Positions 1 to 5,547 of a DNA stretch of 5,547 nucleotides are shown piece after piece. Both the position numbers and the translations under genes were made by a program. Each line of letters opens with the position of its first letter. Position 1 is the first letter of the stretch. The notes under the pieces are model-generated. The model ran no database searches. It saw nothing but the letters and a program-made list of their open reading frames with translations, and was not told the origin of the DNA. The stretch is taken from contig JAJFIN010000075.1 of the NCBI GenBank assembly GCA_021774955.1, positions 1 through 5,547 of the forward strand, in the 5' to 3' direction. Source of the stretch: Alphaproteobacteria bacterium. GTDB taxonomy: Bacteria > Pseudomonadota > Alphaproteobacteria > M2410.

Positions 1-62
1 GCCATGACACCCTCATCAGTGAATAGATAATGTGATGCCCGACTCTGTGCGCAAAGAAGTCC

Positions 63-136
63 GGTTGACAAGCCATAAACCGAGGTCAACGGTGGGAGTA
101 CACAAAGCTCAATAATAAATCGCGGGAGGTTGACAA
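63..136. repeat. Repeated GTTGAC half-sites upstream of the SDR gene (possible operator)
   Basis: The nine-base word GGTTGACAA occurs at 63-71 and again at 128-136, and the inverted hexamer GTCAAC lies at 85-90, facing the first copy as a 6-bp inverted repeat with a 15-base spacer. The second copy overlaps the ribosome-binding site and the A of the ATG start of the SDR gene, so a bound protein there could block expression. The first copy contains TTGACA (65-70), a perfect -35 hexamer, but no good -10 lies 16-18 bases downstream. The words are short enough to recur by chance, and no regulator gene is in view, so the operator role is a weak inference. Confidence 0.2.
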
Positions 137-864
137 TGGCCGAACCAAAAGCATGCCTTGTTATTGGTGCAGGCGATGCAACAGGTGGCGCGATTGCCCG
201 CCGGTTCGCTCGTGAAGGGTTTGAAACCTGCGTCACCCGTCGCCACGCCGATAAACTCGCGCCGCTCGTTGAGGCCATCGAAGGTGAAGGCGGCAAAGCC
301 CACGCCTTTGGCAGTGATGCCCGTGAAGAAGACCAAATGATCGACCTTGTCGCCAAGATCGAACGCGATGTTGCCCCCATCGAAGTGGCTGTTTTTAACA
401 TTGGCGGCAATGTCAATTTCCCGGTCACGGAGACAACCAGTCGCGTTTATTTGAAAGTCTGGCAGATGTGCGCCTTTGCTGGTTTTCTCATGGGCCGCGA
501 AGTTGCCAAGCAAATGTTGCCGCGCGGGCAGGGCACAATCCTGTTCACCGGCGCGACGGCGAGCGTACGCGGCGGTGCCGGTTTTTCAGCCTTTTCCGGT
601 GGCAAACACGCTCTTCGCGCGCTGGCCCAAAGCATGGCGCGCGAACTCGGGCCTCAAGGCATTCATGTCGCCCATACCATCATCGATGGCGCTATCGACA
701 CACAGTGGATTGCAGAGAGATTTCCTCAAGCCTATGCCTTAAAGGATCAAGACGGTATTCTAAACCCGGATCATATCGCTGAAGCTTATTGGCAATTGCA
801 TGTGCAGCCGCGCAGTGCCTGGACCCACGAACTTGACCTAAGGCCGTGGATGGAAAGTTTTTAA
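136..864 (+). CDS. Atypical short-chain dehydrogenase/reductase (SDR), Tyr-to-Phe active site
   Basis: This 242-residue protein has the length and fold signature of a classical SDR, a soluble Rossmann-fold NAD(P)-dependent oxidoreductase. The cofactor loop is a variant, GAGDATGGAIA (residues 11-21), and the usual NNAG motif is NIGG (88-91). The catalytic YxxxK is FSGGK: Phe153 replaces Tyr and Lys157 is kept. The position 13 residues before it, where the catalytic Ser normally sits, is Ala140. The run from Ala159 to about His175 (ALRALAQSMARELGPQG and onward) is typical SDR helix. From memory, a known SDR subgroup (SDR_c10 in CDD) has this Phe and an incomplete glycine motif, so this is probably a family trait, not decay. 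ATG 136 is chosen over in-frame TTG 130 because GGGAGG (124-129) is spaced 6 bases from the ATG and touches the TTG. The substrate is unknown, and ordinary SDR catalysis is doubtful. The stop codon overlaps the first of two duplicated ribosome-binding sites leading to the next gene. Confidence 0.92.
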   Translation: MAEPKACLVIGAGDATGGAIARRFAREGFETCVTRRHADKLAPLVEAIEGEGGKAHAFGSDAREEDQMIDLVAKIERDVAPIEVAVFNIGGNVNFPVTETTSRVYLKVWQMCAFAGFLMGREVAKQMLPRGQGTILFTGATASVRGGAGFSAFSGGKHALRALAQSMARELGPQGIHVAHTIIDGAIDTQWIAERFPQAYALKDQDGILNPDHIAEAYWQLHVQPRSAWTHELDLRPWMESF

Positions 865-874
865 GGAAATAAAA

Positions 875-940
875 ATGACATTTGTCGACATACTAAGCCG
901 CCCACTCCCCCTTCCCAACCACCCGATAAGGATACCCTAG
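875..940 (+). CDS. Possible 21-codon leader peptide created by the duplicated start
   Basis: The first copy of the duplicated translation start (AGGA at 864-867, ATG at 875-877) opens a frame of 21 codons ending in TAG at 938-940. The peptide starts MTFVDIL and then becomes Pro-rich because it reads through the left arm of the hairpin. The stop falls in the last three bases of the hairpin loop, so a translating ribosome would unfold the left arm. It is out of frame with the isomerase ATG at 993. It has the same ribosome-binding site as the real gene and so is probably translated, but nothing suggests the peptide itself has a function. It is most likely a by-product of the insertion. Confidence 0.25.
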   Translation: MTFVDILSRPLPLPNHPIRIP

Positions 941-969
941 GGGTGGTTGGGAAGGGGGAGTGGGCGGTT
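896..969. repeat. 27-bp perfect inverted repeat (palindromic intercistronic element)
   Basis: Bases 898-924 and 941-967 are exact reverse complements over 27 bases, separated by a 16-base spacer (925-940). Two further bases on each side (896-897 with 968-969) can pair through one G-T and one A-T pair. The arms are strongly strand-biased: C-rich runs on the left, G-rich on the right. The palindrome CCCTAGGG (935-942) straddles the spacer and the right arm. In RNA this would be a very stable stem between the SDR and isomerase messages. Neither strand has a T-run after the stem, so it is not a classical Rho-independent terminator. Perfect, high-GC palindromes of this kind resemble REP/MITE-like dispersed repeats of bacterial genomes, but copy number cannot be judged from one window. 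Confidence 0.85.
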
Positions 970-992
970 AAGCCAACCGTGAGGAAATAAAA

Positions 993-1577
993 ATGACAAA
1001 AAAACTTGAATTCTTTTTCGATGTCGGCAGCCCGGCCAGCTACCTCGCCTACACCCAGATTGAAAAAGTCGCTGATAAGGCAGGGGCGGAACTGGTCTGG
1101 TGTCCAGTTCTTCTTGGGGGTGTTTTCAAAGCAACAAACAATCAAAGCCCGATGATGGTCCCGGCCAAAGGTAAGTGGATGGGCCTGGACATGAAGAACT
1201 TTGCCAAGCGCTACGGCGTGCCGTTTGAAAGCAATCCCTATTTCCCGATCAATACGCTGACCCTGATGCGCGGCGCGGCTGGTTATCTCGGCAGCGATAA
1301 GTTTTCAAAATATGTTGCGGCAATATACGATGCTATGTGGGCTCATCCGAAGGACATGAATGATCCCGATGTTGTTGCTGAGGTTTTGACCGGGGCAGGT
1401 TTCGATAAAGATGAGTTCACAGCGCTTGTTTCCAATCCCGACGTAAAGAGCAAGCTCAAGCAAGACACTGAGGAGGCCATTGAACGAGGCATGTTTGGGG
1501 CACCCACCATGTTTGTCGGCGATCAAATGTTCTTTGGTCAAGACCGCTTGGATTTTGTCGCCGAAGCTTTGGCTTAG
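993..1577 (+). CDS. 2-hydroxychromene-2-carboxylate isomerase family protein (DsbA/GST-kappa-like)
   Basis: The 194-residue product matches the family length and both of its hallmark regions. The N-terminal strand LEFFFDVGSPASYLAY (residues 5-20) carries Ser13, aligned with the catalytic/glutathione-activating Ser of NahD-type isomerases. The C-terminal block GAPTMFVGDQMFFGQDRLDF (169-188) has the thioredoxin-fold cis-Pro171 and the family's GxDRLDF ending. NahD-type enzymes use glutathione to isomerise 2-hydroxychromene-2-carboxylate to hydroxybenzylidenepyruvate in naphthalene breakdown. No other naphthalene genes are here, and many proteobacterial homologues have unknown substrates, so I give no gene symbol. 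There is no signal peptide and no CxxC motif, which argues for a cytosolic enzyme and against a periplasmic disulfide oxidase. ATG 993 is preceded by AGGA (982-985) at 7-base spacing. It lies downstream of the SDR gene, separated by the hairpin insertion, and the two probably share a message. Confidence 0.92.
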   Translation: MTKKLEFFFDVGSPASYLAYTQIEKVADKAGAELVWCPVLLGGVFKATNNQSPMMVPAKGKWMGLDMKNFAKRYGVPFESNPYFPINTLTLMRGAAGYLGSDKFSKYVAAIYDAMWAHPKDMNDPDVVAEVLTGAGFDKDEFTALVSNPDVKSKLKQDTEEAIERGMFGAPTMFVGDQMFFGQDRLDFVAEALA

Positions 1578-1647
1578 TCACAACAATTGCGCGGGCTCAG
1601 GCGATGTGATAGGACCAAGCGATCTCAATCCAGTAGGCCTATAATCC

Positions 1648-2982
1648 GTGAGCGGTCCTTTAGATCTCATTGTCAGAAATGGCACTATCGTCAACCACGA
1701 TGGCCGCATTCGAGCAGACCTGGGTATCCTCGACGGTAAGATTGTAGAAATCGGTGACCTCGCGTCACGAGACGCGAGCGAAGTGATCGATGCCATAGGT
1801 CTTCATATCTTGCCCGGCGTCATCGATACCCAAGTTCATTTCCGCGAGCCAGGCCTAGATCACAAAGAAGATCTGGAGACCGGCAGCCGCGCTGCCGTCC
1901 TAGGCGGGGTGACTGCCGTGTTCGAAATGCCGAACACCAAACCCAACACCACGACGGCAGAAGCCATCAACGACAAGATCGAACGGGCAAACCACCGCAT
2001 GTTTTGCGACTTCGCTTTCTATGTCGGCGGGACAATCGAGAACGCCGAGCACCTTCTGGAGCTCGAACGCTTGCCCGGCGTCTGTGGCGTCAAAGTTTTC
2101 ATGGGCTCGTCAACCGGCAATCTCTTGGTTGCCGACGATGAAAGCATGGGACAGATCCTAAAACACGGTACACGTCGCATGGCGATCCATTCAGAAGATG
2201 AATTCAGGTTGAGAGAACGCCGTGAAGAAGCCAAAGTTGGTGAGGTTCATACCCACGCTGTTTGGCGGGATGCAGAAACCGCTATTCAGTGTACCAAGCG
2301 TTTATTGAGCCTCGCTCGTAAATTCGGACGGCGTATTCACGTTCTGCACATATCGACCGCCGATGAGATGATCTTGCAGAAATATCACAAGTATATCGAC
2401 ACTGTCGAAACAACACCGCAACACCTCACCCTGGCCGCGCCTGAATGCTACGACAAACTTGGCACCTATGCGCAGATGAACCCACCGATCCGCGATGTCA
2501 GTCATCGCGCGGGCATTTGGCATGGAGTATCTCAAGGCATCGTCGATGTCTTGGGCACCGACCATGCGCCTCATTTGCGTGAAGAAAAAGACAAGACTTA
2601 TCCGACCTCGCCTTCGGGTATGCCCGGTGTTCAGACTTTCGTGCCCATCATGCTTGACCACGTCCATGCCGGGCGCCTGTCGCTAGAGCGATTTGTTGAC
2701 CTAACCTCCCACGGGCCCAATCGGATATTCGGCATCGCCGGCAAAGGGCGTATCGCGGCTGGATATGACGCGGATCTAACCCTGGTTGATTTGAACGCTA
2801 AACGCACCATCGAGCACAAGAACATGGCTTCTAAATGTGGTTGGACCCCCTTTGATGGCGTTGAAGTAATCGGATGGCCCATCGGCACCATCATCCGCGG
2901 AACCAAGGTCATGTGGCAAGATGAGATCTTGGGAACTGCGATTGGCGAGCCGATACGCTTTCAAGACACGCTAAACGCGTAA
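1648..2982 (+). CDS. Dihydroorotase-family amidohydrolase (class I type) with a His-to-Gln metal-site change
   Basis: This 444-residue protein is full length for a class I dihydroorotase, the zinc-dependent enzyme interconverting dihydroorotate and carbamoyl-aspartate in pyrimidine synthesis. In order it shows LIVRNGTIV (7-15), PGVIDTQVHFREPG (56-69), EMPNTKP (93-99), GVKVFMGSS (147-155), HSED (181-184), VLHIST (232-237), TDHAPH (304-309) and the C-terminal GYDADLTLVDL region typical of the composite beta-domain. Metal-ligand candidates are His64, Lys149 (likely carboxylated), His181, His234 and Asp305. The first His of the usual DxHxH is Gln62. Residues expected to hold the substrate (Arg66, Asn96, His309) are kept. 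It could be a true dihydroorotase, a second non-pyrimidine paralogue, or a hydantoinase-like hydrolase, so I withhold pyrC. Start GTG 1648 is forced: an in-frame TAA sits at 1642-1644 and no later start precedes the conserved N-terminus. The ribosome-binding site is weak (AGG near 1635-1637). It follows the isomerase stop by 70 bases. Confidence 0.9.
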   Translation: MSGPLDLIVRNGTIVNHDGRIRADLGILDGKIVEIGDLASRDASEVIDAIGLHILPGVIDTQVHFREPGLDHKEDLETGSRAAVLGGVTAVFEMPNTKPNTTTAEAINDKIERANHRMFCDFAFYVGGTIENAEHLLELERLPGVCGVKVFMGSSTGNLLVADDESMGQILKHGTRRMAIHSEDEFRLRERREEAKVGEVHTHAVWRDAETAIQCTKRLLSLARKFGRRIHVLHISTADEMILQKYHKYIDTVETTPQHLTLAAPECYDKLGTYAQMNPPIRDVSHRAGIWHGVSQGIVDVLGTDHAPHLREEKDKTYPTSPSGMPGVQTFVPIMLDHVHAGRLSLERFVDLTSHGPNRIFGIAGKGRIAAGYDADLTLVDLNAKRTIEHKNMASKCGWTPFDGVEVIGWPIGTIIRGTKVMWQDEILGTAIGEPIRFQDTLNA

Positions 2983-2994
2983 AATCTGCTGCTT

Positions 2995-3030
2995 TAGTTT
3001 GCGCGCCTGATAGACGCGCCGGTCAAACTA
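2995..3030. other. Imperfect stem-loop between amidohydrolase and reductase genes
   Basis: TAGTTT (2995-3000) followed by GCGCG (3001-3005) can pair with CGCGC (3015-3019) and AAACTA (3025-3030), giving an 11-pair stem with a 9-base loop and a 5-base bulge (3020-3024). It begins 13 bases after the amidohydrolase stop. No T-run follows, so it is a poor Rho-independent terminator. It may protect or terminate the upstream message by another route, or be chance pairing. The rest of the 101-base gap holds only the ribosome-binding site of the next gene. Confidence 0.3.
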
Positions 3031-3083
3031 TGTAAGATGCAGAAAAACTTGCGATCAAGCAAATCCAAGAATGTGGGGATGCC

Positions 3084-4076
3084 ATGGGAAAAACATTTCG
3101 TGCGCTCGTCATCGATAAAGATGGTGATGACCAAGTTGTTGAGGAACGACAACTAACAGACGATGATCTGATGGCTGGCGATGTCGTCATCGATGTCAGT
3201 CACTCAACGGTCAATTACAAAGATGGTCTGGCCATATCTGGCGCCGCACCGGTCGTTCGCAAATTCCCCATGATCGGCGGTATTGATCTCGCGGGCACGG
3301 TGGCGCGTTCAGACTATCCCGGCATCATGCCCGGCGACCGCGTTGTCGTGAACGGTTGGGGACTAAGCGAACGCCACTTCGGTGGTTATGCCGAACGCGC
3401 CCGCGTCAATGGCGATTGGGTTGTTTTACTGCCAGAGAAGTTTTCATTTGAGCGTGCCATGGCCGTTGGCACCGCTGGTTACACCGCCATGCTCTGCGTG
3501 ATGGCGCTCGAAGAACAAAACATCACGCCCGATCAAGGACCGATATTGGTAACCGGCGCTTCGGGTGGTGTTGGTACCGTCGCGATTTCGATACTCGCTA
3601 AGCTTGGCTATGAAGTGCACGCCTGCACCGGGCGGGTGAGCGAAGCAGGCTTCCTGAAAGATCTCGGCGCAACAGAAATCATCGACCGGGCTGAATTCTC
3701 TGACAAAGCCAAACCGATGGGAGCTGAGCGTTGGGCCGGTGCCGTGGACGTTGCAGGCGGCAACACGCTCGCCAATGTCATCTCGCAGATTAAATATAAC
3801 GGCGCGGTCGCTGCTTGCGGACTGGCCGATAGCATGAACTTGCCGTCCAGTGTCGCACCGTTCATTCTCAGAAACGTGACTTTGACCGGAGTTGATTCTG
3901 TCATGGCCCCGCGCGAGCGACGCACGGCCGCTTGGCATCGCTTGGCCGAAGATTTGGATTTCGACAAATTGGAGGCCTTGTCTGAGACCATCGGCCTGTC
4001 CGATGTGCCCAAAGCGGCAAAGGATATCCTGGCGGGCAAGGTACGCGGACGTTTGATCGTCGACATAAAAAAATAA
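3084..4076 (+). CDS. acuI: AcuI/YhdH-type acrylyl-CoA reductase (NADPH), zinc-free MDR
   Basis: The 330-residue protein is a full-length member of the YhdH/AcuI branch of medium-chain dehydrogenases/reductases. AcuI reduces acryloyl-CoA to propionyl-CoA with NADPH, which detoxifies a reactive intermediate of DMSP, acrylate or 3-hydroxypropionate breakdown in the cytosol. Visible family marks are VNYKD (43-47), GIDLAGTV (66-73), GDRVVVNGWGLSERHFGGYAE with onward residues (84-104), the Rossmann loop TGASGGVG (157-164), CGLA (245-248), PFILRNVTLTGVDSV (259-273) and the terminal GRLIVDI (322-328). The N-terminal half lacks the Cys ligands of zinc alcohol dehydrogenases, as expected for this branch. 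ATG 3084 has a G-rich ribosome-binding site, GGGGA (3075-3079), at 4-base spacing. The family call is firm. The exact substrate is inferred from family, and beside a phenylpropanoid-CoA ligase it could act on another short enoyl-CoA. Confidence 0.92.
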   Translation: MGKTFRALVIDKDGDDQVVEERQLTDDDLMAGDVVIDVSHSTVNYKDGLAISGAAPVVRKFPMIGGIDLAGTVARSDYPGIMPGDRVVVNGWGLSERHFGGYAERARVNGDWVVLLPEKFSFERAMAVGTAGYTAMLCVMALEEQNITPDQGPILVTGASGGVGTVAISILAKLGYEVHACTGRVSEAGFLKDLGATEIIDRAEFSDKAKPMGAERWAGAVDVAGGNTLANVISQIKYNGAVAACGLADSMNLPSSVAPFILRNVTLTGVDSVMAPRERRTAAWHRLAEDLDFDKLEALSETIGLSDVPKAAKDILAGKVRGRLIVDIKK

Positions 4077-4082
4077 AACTCG

Positions 4083-4111
4083 TTTAAGCGCCCAAAAGCG
4101 GTCAATATAAT
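4083..4111 (+). promoter_or_regulatory. Candidate sigma-70-type promoter for the CoA ligase gene
   Basis: A perfect -10 hexamer TATAAT lies at 4106-4111. Exactly 17 bases upstream is TTTAAG (4083-4088), matching three of six -35 positions. Transcription would start near 4118, a few bases before the strong ribosome-binding site GGGGAGA (4124-4130) of the ATG at 4134, leaving a leader of roughly 16 bases. The spacing is right, but the -35 is weak and A+T-rich gaps give such matches by chance. The alternative is read-through from the reductase gene, whose stop is only 57 bases before the ATG. Confidence 0.35.
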
Positions 4112-4133
4112 AAGAAAAACACCGGGGAGATTT

Positions 4134-5547
4134 ATGCCAAACGATATTGGCTCAGTACCGTTTCGCGAAGCCTATTGGGCTGATCGTGCTGTCAATATCG
4201 ACGAGCAATCCGACGGCTCGCTTGTATTGACCTCAGGCCATCTGCCCGGCGATCCGCCAAGCAATCTCATCGAGCCGTTTCGCAAATGGGCTGACCTCCA
4301 TCCCGACCGCGTTTGGCTCGCGGAGCGTGACGACAATGGCGAATGGAAAAAGATCACTTATGCCGAAGCCAATGCCCGGCTGAACACCATTGCCAGCGCG
4401 CTCATCAATCGCGGGCTGGGGCTGGATGGCGACCGCTATGGGCCGTTGATGATCCTGTCCGGCAATTCCATTGAACATGCGCTGATGAGCTACGGCGCGA
4501 TCTTAGCCGGCATGCCAGCAGTGCCGGTATCGCGCGGCTATAGCTTGATGAGTTCAGACTTTGCTAAGCTCAAATATGTCTTCGATCTGATCGAACCTAA
4601 AATGATCTTTGTCCAAAGCGGTCGACAATTCGAGAAGGCATTGCAACAATTGGATCTCACGGGTGTTGACGTCGTCTATTACAAAGACCCGCCGGAAACG
4701 ATCAATGCGATACCCTTTGATGAACTTACCTCTGGCAATGTTGGGCCGGCCGTAAACGAAGCCTCTGATCGATTGAACTTCGATACGGTCGCCAAATATC
4801 TCTTCACTTCCGGCTCAACCGGCATGCCTAAGGCGGTCATCAATACGCATCGCATGATGTGTGTGAATTCGACCATGGGCAAGAACCTGTCGACCGATCC
4901 AAACCCGCCCCCGCAGGTGCTGCTTAACTGGCTACCATGGAACCATACCTTTGGTGGCAATTCAGTTTTGAACGGCATCACCGCTAATGGCGGTTCGCTT
5001 TATATTGACGATGGCATGCCGGTGCCCGGCGCCTTTGATCGCACGGTCAGAAATCTCCGAGAGGTCGCGCCAACCGCTTATTCGAGCGTGCCGGTTGGCA
5101 TTGCCATGCTCACTGACGAACTGGCCAATGATGTTGCCCTAAGGCGTAATTTCTATTCCAATCTACGCACGGTCGGATATGGCGGCGCGGTCTTGAGCCA
5201 GGATGTGTTTGAACTTTTCCAACGCACGACCATTGCTGTAACTGGCGAGCGCATTTCTGTCGCCTCGGGTTATGGTGCCACTGAGACTGCGCCGGGCATC
5301 ATGCGCGTTCATTGGTATACGGAACGCATGGGGCTTTTGGGGCTTCCAATTCCGGGCTGCGAAATCAAACTCGCGCCGGTCGGCAGTAAATATGAGGTGC
5401 GTGTGCGCGGCGATTGCGTGACACCGGGCTATTACAAACGACCCGACCTCACCGAAAAAGCCTTTGATGAGGACGGCTTCTATTGCCTAGGCGACGCGGC
5501 GAAATTCGTCGATCCGAACGATCCCTCGCAAGGCCTGGTTTTCGATG
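4134..5547 (+). CDS. fcs: Feruloyl-CoA synthetase-like AMP-forming acyl-CoA ligase (partial, 3' end cut by window)
   Basis: The frame is open from ATG 4134 to the window edge, giving 471 residues. Feruloyl-CoA synthetases are usually about 600 or more, so the C-terminal lid domain is mostly missing because of the window, not because of a mutation. ANL-superfamily motifs are clear: the ATP-binding P-loop TSGSTGMPK (225-233), WLPWNHTFGGN (266-276), GYGATE (379-384), and GYYKRPDLTEKAFDEDGF to GD (432-454), whose Asp454 should bind the AMP ribose. The N-terminal lead-in and the WNHTFGGN and YIDDG segments resemble the feruloyl-CoA synthetase branch more than generic fatty-acid ligases. The enzyme would activate ferulate or related hydroxycinnamates with ATP and CoA in the cytosol, the first step of lignin-phenylpropanoid use. 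The hydratase-lyase partner is not in view, so the substrate rests on family resemblance. The ribosome-binding site GGGGAGA (4124-4130) is strong and well placed. Confidence 0.88.
   Translation, partial: MPNDIGSVPFREAYWADRAVNIDEQSDGSLVLTSGHLPGDPPSNLIEPFRKWADLHPDRVWLAERDDNGEWKKITYAEANARLNTIASALINRGLGLDGDRYGPLMILSGNSIEHALMSYGAILAGMPAVPVSRGYSLMSSDFAKLKYVFDLIEPKMIFVQSGRQFEKALQQLDLTGVDVVYYKDPPETINAIPFDELTSGNVGPAVNEASDRLNFDTVAKYLFTSGSTGMPKAVINTHRMMCVNSTMGKNLSTDPNPPPQVLLNWLPWNHTFGGNSVLNGITANGGSLYIDDGMPVPGAFDRTVRNLREVAPTAYSSVPVGIAMLTDELANDVALRRNFYSNLRTVGYGGAVLSQDVFELFQRTTIAVTGERISVASGYGATETAPGIMRVHWYTERMGLLGLPIPGCEIKLAPVGSKYEVRVRGDCVTPGYYKRPDLTEKAFDEDGFYCLGDAAKFVDPNDPSQGLVFD

Larger units (their letters stand above)
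864..998. repeat. 17-bp direct repeat flanking a hairpin insertion
   Basis: The sequence AGGAAATAAAAATGACA is present exactly at 864-880 and at 982-998, a shift of 118 bases. The second copy is the ribosome-binding site, the ATG and the first codons of the downstream isomerase gene. The first copy begins on the last base of the SDR stop codon. The identity stops sharply at both ends. A perfect 27-bp inverted repeat lies between the copies. Removing one copy plus the intervening 101 bases would put the SDR stop about ten bases before the isomerase ATG, a normal operon junction. The simplest reading is insertion of a small non-coding palindromic element with duplication of the target. Seventeen bases is long for a transposition duplication, so replication slippage or recombination is an alternative. 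No transposase is present. Confidence 0.75.

Noticed and set aside
1..30. Possible tail of an upstream gene (short frames ending at 26 or 30)
   Set aside because: Fewer than ten codons are visible in any frame, so no reading can be preferred.
65..93. Promoter with TTGACA at 65-70
   Set aside because: At 16-18 base spacing the downstream hexamers (such as AACGGT) do not resemble a -10 element.
109..513. 134-codon minus-strand open frame opposite the SDR gene
   Set aside because: It is entirely explained as the shadow of the SDR coding frame, and its translation matches no family I recognise.
898..967. Hairpin as a Rho-independent terminator
   Set aside because: The stem is strong, but neither strand has a T-run after it; the following bases are TTAAGCC on + and a mixed sequence on the other side.
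1640..1645. Perfect TATAAT hexamer just before the GTG start of the amidohydrolase gene
   Set aside because: No -35 match lies 16-18 bases upstream, and transcription would begin inside the coding region after the only possible start codon, so it cannot drive this gene as annotated.
3444..4105. Two long minus-strand open frames (164 and 165 codons) opposite the acrylyl-CoA reductase gene
   Set aside because: They lie antisense to a well-supported conserved gene, have low-complexity Ser/Arg/Pro-rich or unrecognisable translations, and no convincing ribosome-binding sites. They are by-products of codon bias.

Overview
The window reads as a stretch of a moderately GC-rich proteobacterial chromosome, most likely alphaproteobacterial. 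This is judged from protein style and codon use; no rRNA or marker gene is present to prove it. Five protein-coding genes all lie on the + strand with short gaps. Four are complete and the fifth runs off the right edge. No tRNA, rRNA, CRISPR array, transposase or phage gene was seen.

Layout: 1-135 is a leader with a repeated GTTGAC motif. 136-864 encodes an atypical short-chain dehydrogenase/reductase (SDR) whose catalytic Tyr is Phe. 865-992 is an intercistronic segment that looks inserted: it holds a 27-bp perfect inverted repeat, and the ribosome-binding site plus first codons of the next gene are duplicated on both sides of it. 993-1577 encodes a 2-hydroxychromene-2-carboxylate isomerase/DsbA-like protein. 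1648-2982 encodes a dihydroorotase-family amidohydrolase in which one canonical metal-binding His is Gln. 3084-4076 encodes an AcuI/YhdH-type acrylyl-CoA reductase. 4134 to the window end encodes the first 471 residues of a feruloyl-CoA-synthetase-like AMP-forming acyl-CoA ligase.

Taken together, a CoA ligase for aromatic or phenylpropanoid acids, an enoyl-CoA (acrylyl-CoA) reductase, a glutathione-type isomerase, an SDR and a cyclic-amide hydrolase suggest a catabolic neighbourhood for aromatic or CoA-linked acids. This is inference: the hydratase/aldolase expected after feruloyl-CoA is not in the window, and the five genes do not form one obvious linear pathway. The first two genes were probably once only about ten bases apart and translationally coupled. 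The ligase gene has its own plausible promoter.

I see no convincing new multi-gene system. The best items for a second look are the hairpin insertion that duplicated a translation start (864-998), the leader peptide it creates, and the altered active sites of the SDR and the amidohydrolase.
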